Position numbers and translations under genes: made by a program. From UBA5359 sp002410925 [NCBI: bacterium UBP13_UBA5359] (GTDB lineage Bacteria; UBP13; UBA5359), in NCBI GenBank assembly GCA_002410925.1, contig DHPR01000013.1, positions 111,697 through 175,696 on the forward strand: a DNA stretch of 64,000 nucleotides. Reading direction: 5' to 3'. Below, one piece after another: positions 26,990 through 35,827 of the stretch. Under the pieces are notes generated by a model. That model did not search any database. It had not been told where the DNA came from and saw only the letters and a program-made list of their open reading frames with translations. Numbering within the stretch: the stretch's first letter is position 1; the number at the start of each line of letters is the position of its first letter.

Positions 26990-28019
26990 TCAAAGGGTGT
27001 TGGATTTGAAAACCGGCATAGGAAATCCGCAACCGATAAGCAATTGTCAACAACCAACGACTCTGCAAATAGCCAAAAGGATTCTTGTCACCGGCGGGGC
27101 CGGCTTTATCGGCTCTCATTTATGCGATAAGTTAATTGCCGAAGGCCATGAAGTTCTCTGCCTTGATAACTTCTATACCGGCAGGCGGAGTAATATATTA
27201 CATCTTCTTGGTAATCCTGCTTTTGAACTGGTACGTCATGATGTGATAGAGCCGCTTCGTCTGGAAGTAGATGAAATATATAATCTGGCCTGTCCGGCCT
27301 CTCCTGTGCACTACCAGCATAATCCGGTGGCAACGACCAAGACTTCTATCGTGGGCGCCCTTAATATGCTGGGCCTGGCAAAGAGGCTTAAGATAAAGAT
27401 ATTGCAGGCCTCTACCTCAGAAGTATATGGTGATCCCACTGTTCATCCGCAGCCGGAGAGCTATTGGGGAAATGTTAATCCCATAGGTCCGCGCTCCTGT
27501 TATGATGAGGGCAAGCGCTGTGCGGAAACACTCTTTTTCGATTACTATCGTCAGCATAAATTGAAGATCAAAGTGGCTCGTATTTTCAATACTTACGGCC
27601 CCAGAATGAACTCTAACGACGGGCGCGTAATCAGCAACTTTATTGTACAGGCATTAAAGGGAGAGGCTATTACCGTTTATGGGGACGGCAGCCAGACCAG
27701 AAGCTTCTGCTATGTTAGCGATATGGTAGATGGCCTGATCAGCCTGATGAAGAGTCCCGATGAATTTACCGGCCCGATAAATCTTGGTAACCCGATTGAA
27801 TTCACCGTGCTGAATTTAGCCAAAGAGGTAATAAGGCTCACAGGCTCAAAATCAGGTATAATATATAAACCGTTACCGCAGGACGACCCCCGCCAGAGGA
27901 AGCCCGCCATCGACCTGGCCGAGAAAAAACTGGGATGGCGACCGGCCCTCTCTCTGGAGGAAGGCTTGAAAAAAACAATAGAGTATTTCAGCCGGCAGCC
28001 GGCAGTAAAAGAGTTGTAA
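26955..28019 (+). CDS. uxs: UDP-glucuronate decarboxylase (UDP-xylose synthase)
   Basis: This extended SDR converts UDP-glucuronate to UDP-xylose. After a polar lead of about 40 residues comes [19 protein letters not shown], then [12 protein letters not shown], the catalytic STSEVYGDP ... [11 protein letters not shown] (YDEGK holds the Tyr and Lys), and [10 protein letters not shown] and [18 protein letters not shown], all typical of UXS. The ATG at 26955 has GAGGGTG upstream and overlaps the previous gene by 35 bases; GTG 26997 is an alternative. The substrate needs UDP-glucose dehydrogenase or another route, and no such dehydrogenase gene is in the window. Confidence 0.93.
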   Translation: MKKAKKEASIHDQRVLDLKTGIGNPQPISNCQQPTTLQIAKRILVTGGAGFIGSHLCDKLIAEGHEVLCLDNFYTGRRSNILHLLGNPAFELVRHDVIEPLRLEVDEIYNLACPASPVHYQHNPVATTKTSIVGALNMLGLAKRLKIKILQASTSEVYGDPTVHPQPESYWGNVNPIGPRSCYDEGKRCAETLFFDYYRQHKLKIKVARIFNTYGPRMNSNDGRVISNFIVQALKGEAITVYGDGSQTRSFCYVSDMVDGLISLMKSPDEFTGPINLGNPIEFTVLNLAKEVIRLTGSKSGIIYKPLPQDDPRQRKPAIDLAEKKLGWRPALSLEEGLKKTIEYFSRQPAVKEL

Positions 28020-28020
28020 A

Positions 28021-28965
28021 GTGCAAGATATAAAAAACAGCGGCCAACAAGCAAGAACTGTGTCCGCAGGGCGCTCCCGCAAAGGGATAATCCTGGCCGG
28101 CGGCTCCGGAACCAGGCTTTATCCCATTACCATGACCGTCAGCAAGCAATTGCTTCCCATCTACGACAAGCCGATGATCTATTATCCATTGTCGACATTG
28201 ATGCTGGCAGGGATAAGGGAAATACTGATTATCTCCACTCCGCGGGATCTGCCGGCCTTCAAAGAGCTGCTGGGCGGCGGCAGCCAGTGGGGAATGAACT
28301 TTTCATATGCCGAACAGCCCTCACCCGACGGCCTGGCACAGGCCTTCATCATTGGCAGAGAATTCATTGAGGATGCCCTTTCCGCTTTGATTCTTGGCGA
28401 TAATATTTTCTATGCCAGCGATCTCACCGGCCTATTGCGGCAGGCAATGTTAAGAGAAAAGGGCGCCACCGTCTTTGCTTACAGGGTGGACAATCCTCGG
28501 GACTACGGCATAGTAGAGTTTGATAACCGGGGCAGAGCTATCGGCATAGAAGAGAAACCCGTCAGACCTAAATCCAACTATGCAGTGACCGGACTCTACT
28601 TCTATGATAAAAAAGTGCTGGATATTGCCGCCGATATCAAGCCCTCCGCCAGAGGCGAACTGGAGATAACCGACATCAATGCAGCCTATCTGGCAGCCGG
28701 CAATTTGCATGTGGAGATGCTGGGGCGCGGCGCAGCCTGGCTGGATACCGGAACTCACGAATCCTTGATGCAGGCCGGATCCTTTGTCCAGACACTGGAA
28801 CAGCGCCAGGGGCTGAAAATAGCCTGCCCTGAAGAGATAGCCTATCGCATGGGTTATATAAACCCGGAAGATCTTGAGCGCCTTGCTGCCGGCTTAGGTA
28901 AGAGCGGCTACGGCACCTATTTGCTTAACTTGCTGAAAGAAACTACCGAATATAATCGGTATTAA
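28021..28965 (+). CDS. rmlA: Glucose-1-phosphate thymidylyltransferase
   Basis: RmlA makes dTDP-glucose, the precursor of dTDP-rhamnose and other deoxysugars. The nucleotide-binding [16 protein letters not shown] and the [16 protein letters not shown] motif are characteristic, as are [24 protein letters not shown] and [13 protein letters not shown]. The start is a weak GTG two bases after the uxs stop, giving a short polar extension before the core. RmlB, RmlC and RmlD are absent here, so they must be elsewhere or the dTDP-glucose serves another branch. The length of 314 residues is slightly over the usual 290 because of the N-terminus. Confidence 0.94.
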   Translation: MQDIKNSGQQARTVSAGRSRKGIILAGGSGTRLYPITMTVSKQLLPIYDKPMIYYPLSTLMLAGIREILIISTPRDLPAFKELLGGGSQWGMNFSYAEQPSPDGLAQAFIIGREFIEDALSALILGDNIFYASDLTGLLRQAMLREKGATVFAYRVDNPRDYGIVEFDNRGRAIGIEEKPVRPKSNYAVTGLYFYDKKVLDIAADIKPSARGELEITDINAAYLAAGNLHVEMLGRGAAWLDTGTHESLMQAGSFVQTLEQRQGLKIACPEEIAYRMGYINPEDLERLAAGLGKSGYGTYLLNLLKETTEYNRY

Positions 28966-29168
28966 TTGTGTCGGCACAGGGCATCAGGTATAATCAATAT
29001 ATAATACGACAGATGGCAATCAACACCGCAGCTGTATGAAAAGACATTTCACAGCTACGCACAATATCTTGGAATTGGCGCGTAGTATGGATAAGCTTTT
29101 CTCACCGAACGTAACTCTGTAAAAGATATAAGATTTTTGGTAACTGTTTCATAAGGAGCGAGCCATAA

Positions 29169-30359
29169 ATGCATATTAGAACAACCGAACACGACCAGCA
29201 AAAATCTTTTGCGTCTCAAAAAAAACACACAACAACTCTGCTTACAATAACTGCTTTGATAATACTTATACTGGTAGCCTTACCAGCAATTGCCGATACA
29301 GCTATCTATACATTCAACCCGGAAGATATAATCTCCGTTAAAGTTATGAACCATCCCGAATTCAGCGTAGACCAAGCGGTAATAACCCCCGACGGCAGAA
29401 TAAACCTGCCTGTAGCAGGAGAAATGACCGCCGTCGGCAAAACCTTGAAGCAACTGGAAAATGAAATTACCAACGCTTTGCAAAAGCGCCTGGTCAAGCC
29501 CGAAGTAAGCGTTATTATCGTGCAAACCGCTCCTCGGCGCATCTTTGTGCTGGGAGCCGTCAAAAGCCCCGGCGTATATGACTGGAAGCCGGGCTGGCGT
29601 GCAACCGAAGCCCTGGCCAATGCCGGCGGTTTATTATCCCGCCCGGAACTGACCGTAGGGTTGATACTCCGACAGAACAAGCAATCCATAGCGCTGGATA
29701 TTCAGGCCGTTATGAACGGCAGTAACGACGCCAATCTTGAGATACATCCCGGCGATGTCATCAACCTGACGGAAAGAACCATAAAAGTAAGCATCGCCGG
29801 AGAAGTTAAATCTCCCGGCACTTACGATCTTCCCATAGGGGCAGGTGTTGTGGAAGCCGTAGCCATGGCCGGTGGAGCCCAGCCCAGGGCAGCCCTCACC
29901 GCCGTCAAAGTAAAGCGTGCTGACGGCAGCATTATCTCCTTAGACCTCTTTAAAGCTATGGTCAAAGGCGAAATAACCGATAACTGCAAGCTCTCCTCAG
30001 GAGACCTGATACTTCTTCCTCAATCCATTGCGCGTATAGCTGTCCTGGGCGCAGTACAGAAGCCCGGCTATTATGATATAGAAGACGGCACCATAACAAA
30101 GCTATCCGATGCCGTAGCCATGGCCGGTGGAGCCGTTAAACATGCCCGCATAGCAGAGATAGGCGTTATCCGCCGGAACAACGGCAAGCAACAGCGTATC
30201 ATTGCCAATCTTGATAGCATACTTCGCCAGGGCAAGACCGATCAGGATATAGCTATAAACAGCGAAGATATTATCTATGTTCCTGATTCAAAGGTAGATT
30301 GGGATCTTTTCCTTAGAAGTATATCCTCCATCGGTGTTTTAAGATGGTTTTTCGATTAA
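29169..30359 (+). CDS. Wza-like polysaccharide export protein with SLBB domains
   Basis: A signal or membrane segment (about residues 22-43) precedes a polysaccharide-export domain (YTFNPEDIISVKVMNHPEFSVDQAVITPDGRINLP) and three SLBB-type repeats, each marked by a G-x-V-KSPG-x-Y-D unit (residues about 125, 212 and 292). Wza-type proteins form the outer-membrane channel of capsule export, so this hints at an outer membrane in the host. It is followed by Wzz/BY-kinase, its usual partner. RBS AAGGAG lies upstream. No transmembrane helix for the final octameric pore is obvious, although the C-terminus DLFLRSISSIGVLRWFFD is amphipathic and could serve. Confidence 0.85.
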   Translation: MHIRTTEHDQQKSFASQKKHTTTLLTITALIILILVALPAIADTAIYTFNPEDIISVKVMNHPEFSVDQAVITPDGRINLPVAGEMTAVGKTLKQLENEITNALQKRLVKPEVSVIIVQTAPRRIFVLGAVKSPGVYDWKPGWRATEALANAGGLLSRPELTVGLILRQNKQSIALDIQAVMNGSNDANLEIHPGDVINLTERTIKVSIAGEVKSPGTYDLPIGAGVVEAVAMAGGAQPRAALTAVKVKRADGSIISLDLFKAMVKGEITDNCKLSSGDLILLPQSIARIAVLGAVQKPGYYDIEDGTITKLSDAVAMAGGAVKHARIAEIGVIRRNNGKQQRIIANLDSILRQGKTDQDIAINSEDIIYVPDSKVDWDLFLRSISSIGVLRWFFD

Positions 30360-30424
30360 GCTTAAAGAGCCGGCAGAAGCAGACCTCAGAAGTTAGCTAG
30401 AGAAAGAGCATAATAACCAACCGA

Positions 30425-30612
30425 AATTCTTCTGGCGCCTGACTCCTGACTCCTGGCTCCTAACCAAAGGATACACAAACAATCAAAGAAAGGATATTAG
30501 AGGACAACAGGCAACAGACCCCGGAAGTCGGCAGAAACAGACCTAACAAAAGAGCTCAACCTTCTGTCTTCTGACTTCTAACTTCCAGCTTCCAGCTTCT
30601 GTCTTCTAAGAG
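30425..30612. repeat. Seven-base tandem repeats in the SLBB-Wzz spacer
   Basis: Two blocks occur. CCTGACTCCTGACTCCTGG is at about 30431-30450. A run at 30562-30609, read on the minus strand, is a clean heptad series: GAAGACA, GAAGCTG twice, GAAGTTA, GAAGTCA, GAAGACA. CGGCAGAAGCAGACC (near 30371) also recurs as CGGCAGAAACAGACC (near 30531). No gene is supported in this 262-base stretch. The period of seven matches the block at 22.8 kb. Confidence 0.75.
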
Positions 30613-30621
30613 GTGCTCACC

Positions 30622-32847
30622 ATGTCCGAATCCGCCAACAATCAACCCAAACCTGCCTCCGGTTACGGCTACGTCTCCATCAATATGCCTTCCGGCATGA
30701 TGCCCGCAGCTTCCGCAGATGAGGATTCCATAGACCTTCATGAGCTTATAGCCATATTCTTTCGCCGTTGGAAAATAATGTTGATCTTCTTTGCTGTAGT
30801 ATTTATTGCCATCTGCCTCCTTACCATACTCACAAGGCCTGTTTACCAATCCACGGCCAAGATACTGGTCAATTCCGACACCAGCCGTCGCAGCAACAGC
30901 GATGAGCTTCCCCTTATATCGGATTTGATGGGCATAACTCAGGCCCGATCTGTCCAGACACAGATAGAGATCCTGAAAAGTGTTCCCATACAGGAAGGCG
31001 CCTTGAGCAGGTTGAACAACAGCGATAGAGAAATACTCAAAAGCTTTTCCGATATCGATATTAAAGCTGTTAAAGATGCCGATATTATAGATATAGCTGT
31101 TTCCAGCCATAGCCCTAGAGCGGCAGCAGCATTGGCCAATGCCATTTGTGCGCAGTATATTGACGAAAACCAGCAGGATAACCGTCAGCAAACCAGCGCT
31201 GCCGCTGCTTATGTTGGGGTTCAGATGAAAACCATCAAAGAGAAGCTGGATAAGGCACGTTTAGGTTTAAAAAAGTATAAAGAGAAGAAAGGCACTCTGG
31301 ATCTTACAGCAGAGACACAGCAAAAGGTTGCGCAGCTAGGACAACTGGAAGCCGATTTGAATAAATCCAAAGCGGATAACGCCGGCTATAAATCGCAGTT
31401 GAAAGCCATGAAAGGCATTGTCAGCGGTATGAAAGGAGATCAGATAGCTTCAACAACTATTGCCGCCAACCCTACGGTTGACCAGATCAAGACAGAGCTG
31501 ACCCGGTTTGAACTATCCCGGATATCCATGTTGCAGGATTATTCGGCCGAAAGTCCCGAGATCAAGCGTGCGGACAGGCAGATAGCGGAAGCAAAACAGC
31601 GGCTGACCAAAGAGGCATCTACTGAAGTTAGGAGCCAACAGAGATCCCTCAATACCGTCAAGCAATCTCTGACACAGGATACAGCCCTTATTCAAAGCAA
31701 TATCTGGGCCTCTGAAGCCCGCACCGCAGCCCTGGAAAGTGCAGCCGCAGGTATAAGAAATAACCTGAGCAAACTGCCTGAACAGGAGTACCGCCTGGCG
31801 CAGTTAACCACAGACCTGGGCGTTCTTGATCAAACATACCGGATGCTCAATGAGAAATACCAAAGCCTGCGCATCAGTGAGCAGGCCCGCCTGGCCAGTG
31901 CCTGCATACTGGCTCCAGCTCGGCCGGATATCTTACCCATCAAGCCTCAAAAGAGCCGTAATCTGGCAGTGGCTTTCATTTTAGGGCTGATGATAGCTGC
32001 CGGCGTTGGCTTTTTGGTAGACAGGATGGATGATCGAATATATTCAGAAGCAGATATACAGAGTCTTCTTTCCAAACCGATTCTGGCACATATACCTTAT
32101 GTGGAAGAGGCGGAGAAACGCCTTCTGTCCGGCATGGAGAAGAAACACTCGTACATTCTGCTTGAGAGCTTTCGTATGCTTAGATCGAATATTACCTTCA
32201 TGGGTGTGGATAAGCCCATAAAATCCTTGGTCATCACCAGCTGTGAGCCCAATGAAGGCAAGAGCACCACAGCTATAAACCTGGCTACCGCTATGGCCAT
32301 GGACGGCAAAAAGGCTATTCTGGTAGATGCCGATCTCAGGCGTCCCAGCGTTCATAAAATGATGCAACTTCCACGCAATATCGGGTTTACCAATGTTGTG
32401 ACCGGGGCTATCTCTTTACAGGACGCCTTGCAAGAAACGGCTGTTCACAATTTATTTGTATTGGCCGCCGGCCCTACACCGCCCAACCCGCCGGAGTTTC
32501 TTAATACCAGGGCTAGCCGTGAAGCTTTAAAATCCATCTTTGAAGCCGCTGATTTTATAGTTATAGACTGCCCACCGGCAATGATTATGCCTGATGCCCA
32601 GGTTGTAGCCCGCATAGCAGATGCTGTTATGCTGGTTGTTTCTGCTGGTGAGACTAGCAAAAATGCTGTAGGCCGAACAAACGAGGTTATATCTAAATCC
32701 AATCTCAATTTCTTAGGCGTGGCCATGAATAAGCTAGGTATGGGATCTGGCGGATATTACAAATACTGTGGATATTACAGATACTATGGGTATTACGACA
32801 AGAATGCGGATAAATATGGAAAGTATTATGTTAAAAAGAGTAGTTGA
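30622..32847 (+). CDS. Wzz-type chain-length regulator fused to BY-kinase
   Basis: The N-terminal Wzz domain has a first membrane segment at about residues 52-72 (IMLIFFAVVFIAICLLTIL), a long periplasmic coiled coil and a second membrane segment at about 447-466. The cytoplasmic tyrosine kinase domain carries Walker A CEPNEGKSTTA near residue 545, Walker A' VDADLRRP and Walker B FIVIDCPP. A Tyr-rich tail ends the protein (YYKYC, YYRYYGYYD), the usual autophosphorylation cluster. It controls polymer length and export with the SLBB protein upstream. GTG 30613 is in frame, but ATG 30622 has AGAGGTG seven bases upstream. A 334-base spacer follows with two small hairpins. Confidence 0.93.
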   Translation: MSESANNQPKPASGYGYVSINMPSGMMPAASADEDSIDLHELIAIFFRRWKIMLIFFAVVFIAICLLTILTRPVYQSTAKILVNSDTSRRSNSDELPLISDLMGITQARSVQTQIEILKSVPIQEGALSRLNNSDREILKSFSDIDIKAVKDADIIDIAVSSHSPRAAAALANAICAQYIDENQQDNRQQTSAAAAYVGVQMKTIKEKLDKARLGLKKYKEKKGTLDLTAETQQKVAQLGQLEADLNKSKADNAGYKSQLKAMKGIVSGMKGDQIASTTIAANPTVDQIKTELTRFELSRISMLQDYSAESPEIKRADRQIAEAKQRLTKEASTEVRSQQRSLNTVKQSLTQDTALIQSNIWASEARTAALESAAAGIRNNLSKLPEQEYRLAQLTTDLGVLDQTYRMLNEKYQSLRISEQARLASACILAPARPDILPIKPQKSRNLAVAFILGLMIAAGVGFLVDRMDDRIYSEADIQSLLSKPILAHIPYVEEAEKRLLSGMEKKHSYILLESFRMLRSNITFMGVDKPIKSLVITSCEPNEGKSTTAINLATAMAMDGKKAILVDADLRRPSVHKMMQLPRNIGFTNVVTGAISLQDALQETAVHNLFVLAAGPTPPNPPEFLNTRASREALKSIFEAADFIVIDCPPAMIMPDAQVVARIADAVMLVVSAGETSKNAVGRTNEVISKSNLNFLGVAMNKLGMGSGGYYKYCGYYRYYGYYDKNADKYGKYYVKKSS

Positions 32848-33181
32848 TCCTTATCATTAATTTTTTGCAAATGGTTGTTTTGCTTGTAATTCTGGAATAG
32901 GTAAATGAAGTAGTTTAAGTTATTATATTCTGTGCTAGAGAGGCAAAAGGCCGGGAACCGGCGTAGAGAAGCAGCGAAGAATGGCAAAGCTTGTGGTTTT
33001 TTTGACGATATCAGCGTATTTTTATTCCATGATTAAAATTTCCCATTACAGGACGTTTTTATCATAAATCACTTTTAAAAAGGGTGCCGATAAGCACCTG
33101 ACGGGATTATGCCTGCCCTGTGATTATCTGTATGCCTCGAAACGTATGTTATTGAACACTTTTTAAGAAGATGGCAGAATA
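32848..33181. other. Intergenic spacer at the left edge of the foreign segment
   Basis: No gene is supported. Two small hairpins are visible: GCCGG-GAA-CCGGC near 32950 and GGTGC/GCACC near 33082-33097. Composition shifts to AT-rich within it. A putative -35-like TTGACG at about 33002 has no good -10. It links the host-style kinase gene to the decayed aminotransferase remnants. Confidence 0.5.
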
Positions 33182-33253
33182 ATGAACAAGAATAAAAGAA
33201 TTTATCTTTCATCGCCAACGATGAAGGATACGCAGCAACCTAAGCATTTATAG
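33182..33253 (+). pseudogene. N-terminal remnant of a DegT-type aminotransferase
   Basis: A 23-codon frame beginning MNKNKRIYLSSPTM and then TAG closely matches the start of DegT/DnrJ/EryC1 sugar aminotransferases (usual form RIYLSSPTMHGDEQ...). It ends after ten unrelated codons. It lies just before a second, larger aminotransferase fragment. Too short to be functional; interpreted as a decay product at the island edge. Confidence 0.6.
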
Positions 33254-33292
33254 ATTAACTATTGATCTTTGTTGGAGTACATTCCTGTGAAT

Positions 33293-33913
33293 ATGATCGA
33301 AAAAAGAAATATTCTCTTTTCGCCACCCGATATTACCGATGCGGAGATTGCAGAGGTTTTACATGCAATGAGGTCTGGCTGGATTACAACCGGACCCAGA
33401 ACAAAGCTATTTGAAAGAAGAATAGCCGAATATATTGGAGCAAATAGAGCTGTTTGCCTTAATTCCGCTACTTCTGCCATGGAGCTTACTCTTCGCATAC
33501 TTGGTATAGGCCCTGATGATGAGGTTATTACGTCTGCATATACATATACGGCAACCGCTTCTGTAATAGATCATGTCGGGGCTAAAATAGTACTTATTGA
33601 TACTGCTCCCAACTCATACGAAATGGATTATTACAAGCTTGTGGATGCTATCACTGAGCGCACGAAGGTTATAATACCAGTAGATATAGGCGGTGTTATG
33701 TGCAATTACGAGAAGATATTTGCCGCTGTTGAGAACAGAAAAAATCTTTACAAACCTGGCAGCAAAATTCAGAATTTATTTGATCGTCCTATTGTTATGT
33801 CGGATGCAGTACATTCATTCGGTGCGCCTTGGTGTGAAAAAGAGTCGGGGGATATTGCAGATTTTACACCATTTTCTTTACTTGAGGTAAAGTTCCTAAC
33901 AGGCAGCCAATAG
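33293..33913 (+). pseudogene. Truncated DegT/DnrJ/EryC1 aminotransferase
   Basis: The PLP-dependent sugar aminotransferase N-terminal half is well preserved: ILFSPPDITDAEIAEVLHAMRSGWITTGP, NSATSAMELTLRILGIGPDDEVIT, then SDAVHSFGA. It stops soon after the region of the catalytic lysine, at FTPFSLLEVKFLTGSQ, where intact proteins continue as FHAVKNLTTAEGG and run to about 400 residues. Only 206 residues remain. The C-terminal half was lost, probably through recombination; a palindromic sequence follows directly. The start ATG 33293 is chosen because it begins the conserved core; in-frame TTG and GTG lie just upstream. Confidence 0.85.
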
Positions 33914-33922
33914 CATCAACAG

Positions 33923-33958
33923 CCGAAAACCTTGATATATCAATGTATTTTCGGTTTT
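33923..33958. terminator. Palindromic hairpin with T-run after the truncated aminotransferase
   Basis: CCGAAAA (33923-33929) pairs with TTTTCGG (33948-33954) around the palindrome TTGATATATCAA, and TTTT follows. It could be a terminator. The AT-rich palindromic core placed exactly where a gene has been cut also makes it a candidate recombination site. Confidence 0.45.
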
Positions 33959-34132
33959 ATTGCTATGCACTATAACGCTGTTTTTGTTACTTTTGACCGA
34001 AAGTTTTTATAAAAATAGCACCACTTATAATGAGGATAAGTTTCTAACAAAAATGATAATTATTATGTAATTACCTTAACTAATCAAGGTGTACATGAAG
34101 TAATTTAATCGAATATCTGTGAGGTTTCATTT

Positions 34133-34726
34133 ATGTATAAAGCTTTTTTAAAGCGTTTTTTAGATATAGTCCTTTCTTTTTTTGGTATTATCCTTTTGTC
34201 TTGGTTTCTTCTCTTGATATCATTAGCTATTGTTATAGACGACCCGGGGCCGGTTCTTTTTAAGCAAAGGCGCATAAGCAAAGACAAAAAGCTGTTTAAG
34301 ATCTGGAAGTTTCGCAGTATGAAAATAAATACACCGAACGATACGCCAACACATATGCTTAAAAATCCCGAGCAATATATAACAAGGGTTGGTAAGTTTC
34401 TGCGCAGAACATCACTTGATGAGTTGCCACAGATTTTTAATATTTTAGCCGGTCAGATGAGCATTATTGGCCCTAGGCCCGCATTATGGAATCAGGATGA
34501 TCTTGTAGCCGAGCGCGATAAGTCCGGTGCAAACGATGTCCGCCCCGGACTTTCAGGCTGGGCGCAGATCAACGGCCGTGACAAGTTGGAGATTCTGACC
34601 AAGGCTAAGCTCGATGGCGAGTATGTTGAGCGCATGAGTTTCGCATTCGATGCGAAGTGCTTCTTCGGCACGATATCGTCAGTTTTTAAGCACGATGGCG
34701 TCGTCGAAGGTGATACTGGTGAGTGA
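34133..34726 (+). CDS. PglC-like phosphoglycosyl transferase (bacterial sugar transferase)
   Basis: This small monotopic enzyme transfers a sugar phosphate to undecaprenyl phosphate, starting repeat-unit assembly. A re-entrant membrane helix (residues about 9-34) is followed by PGPVLFKQRRISKDKKLFKIWKFRSM, the catalytic RTSLDELPQIFN (Asp-Glu) and GPRPALWNQDDL, then RPGLSGWAQINGRD. At 197 residues it is the short PglC type, not the long WbaP type. It is the first intact gene of the AT-rich segment; a DegT aminotransferase and SDR normally accompany it, and remnants of both are here. Confidence 0.92.
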   Translation: MYKAFLKRFLDIVLSFFGIILLSWFLLLISLAIVIDDPGPVLFKQRRISKDKKLFKIWKFRSMKINTPNDTPTHMLKNPEQYITRVGKFLRRTSLDELPQIFNILAGQMSIIGPRPALWNQDDLVAERDKSGANDVRPGLSGWAQINGRDKLEILTKAKLDGEYVERMSFAFDAKCFFGTISSVFKHDGVVEGDTGE

Positions 34727-34780
34727 AGAAGAATGCTGGGGATACTTCTGAATCAGTAGAAGGAAAAAGACGAGGTTAAT

Positions 34781-35635
34781 ATGAAAAACAAATACGCTAT
34801 TTTGTCGATGGATGTTGAGGACTGGTACCATCTATACTACTTCCTTGATAAAGCCGACAAATCTTATTCCATGCTTGACGGATTTACCAGTTATATTGAT
34901 TTACTCAATAAACATAACGTAAAAACCACATTTTTTGTGCTCAGTGAGCTTGCCGATATCGCAAAGGATCAAATATTATATGCCGTTTCATGTGGGCATG
35001 AGATAGCCTGTCATGGCAAAACACATATCAGGCCACTCGATTTGTCTCTGGAAGAATTTGAAGCGCAGATCACTGAAGCAAAAGCTAAGCTTGAGGATAT
35101 GATCGGTAAAGAAATAATTGGCTACCGCGCTCCGTGTTATGCTATTGACGACGAGAGATATAAAATCGTACAAAAAGTCGGCTTTAAATATGGCTCAAGC
35201 AAAATGGATGTTCCCGGGCACCCGCTGTATGGCAAGCTTGATCTTTCTGAGTTTAAACAACCTGTAAAAGGAATATATACAAAAGAAGGGATGACAGAAT
35301 TCGCGTTGAATACGCAGAAATTCTGCGGAAAGCATATTGCCATTTCCGGCGGCGGTTGGATAAGGCTGCTTCCCTGGAATACCCTAATGAAACCGCTGAT
35401 AAAAAAATATCTGAAAGACGCAGAAAGCTACATATTGTACATACATCCGTTCGAGCTGTCAAAAAAGATGATGCCGAAGGTTCCGGACACTAGCTTGCTG
35501 ACAAATGTTCGTGCAAGACGAGATCTCGGCAAGATGGATGGAAGGATAATAGAGCTGATAAGGCTCTTAAGAGAAGCGCAATTTCAGTTCGATACCTTTG
35601 CAGATATATGCTACAGGATTGAGGCTGTCAAATGA
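34781..35635 (+). CDS. NodB-type polysaccharide deacetylase
   Basis: The protein of 284 residues has the NodB motifs SMDVEDW (Asp11, Asp14), TTFFVLSELADIAK, the metal-binding CHGKTH and YRAPCYAIDD, and a C-terminal region (YILYIHPFELS) typical of the family active in surface polysaccharide loci. It removes N-acetyl groups from amino sugars. There is no signal peptide, so it probably acts on a lipid-linked intermediate on the cytoplasmic side or on a precursor. The stop overlaps the next start (ATGA). Confidence 0.9.
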   Translation: MKNKYAILSMDVEDWYHLYYFLDKADKSYSMLDGFTSYIDLLNKHNVKTTFFVLSELADIAKDQILYAVSCGHEIACHGKTHIRPLDLSLEEFEAQITEAKAKLEDMIGKEIIGYRAPCYAIDDERYKIVQKVGFKYGSSKMDVPGHPLYGKLDLSEFKQPVKGIYTKEGMTEFALNTQKFCGKHIAISGGGWIRLLPWNTLMKPLIKKYLKDAESYILYIHPFELSKKMMPKVPDTSLLTNVRARRDLGKMDGRIIELIRLLREAQFQFDTFADICYRIEAVK

Positions 35636-35820
35636 CTGTAATTATTACAGGTGCGGCCGGAATGATCGGAAGCCGTCTTGCCGCAGATCTGCTTAATGAG
35701 AAATACAATGTCGTAGGAGTTGACAGACGCAATAGCAATGATGGCAGAGCAAGCGTAATAATTGCAGATTTAAACGATACCAGAAGTTTTAATAATTTTG
35801 TAGTAGGGGCAATTAGGTGA
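35632..35820 (+). pseudogene. N-terminal fragment of an NAD-dependent epimerase
   Basis: The 62 residues show a Rossmann start TVIITGAAGMIGSRLAADLLNEKYNVVGVDRR and break off after DLNDTRSFNNFVVGAIR. Complete relatives have about 300 residues. The missing part is not found downstream; an ATP-grasp gene begins eight bases after the stop. It overlaps the deacetylase by four bases, so the original operon order can be read: deacetylase then epimerase. Confidence 0.8.
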
Positions 35821-35827
35821 TAGGTAT

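Noticed and set aside
30556-31191. Minus-strand open frame of 211 codons
   Set aside because: Covers the Wzz N-terminus and the heptad repeats; its sequence shows no family features and its end is repeat-coded.
32940-33010. Possible cyclic-di-GMP riboswitch before the island
   Set aside because: A GGCAAAGC-like word and a small hairpin are present, but the rest of the conserved core is not.
35632-35820. Complete small protein of 62 residues
   Set aside because: It is a clear N-terminal Rossmann start of an epimerase that stops without the catalytic part, so a truncated gene is the better reading.
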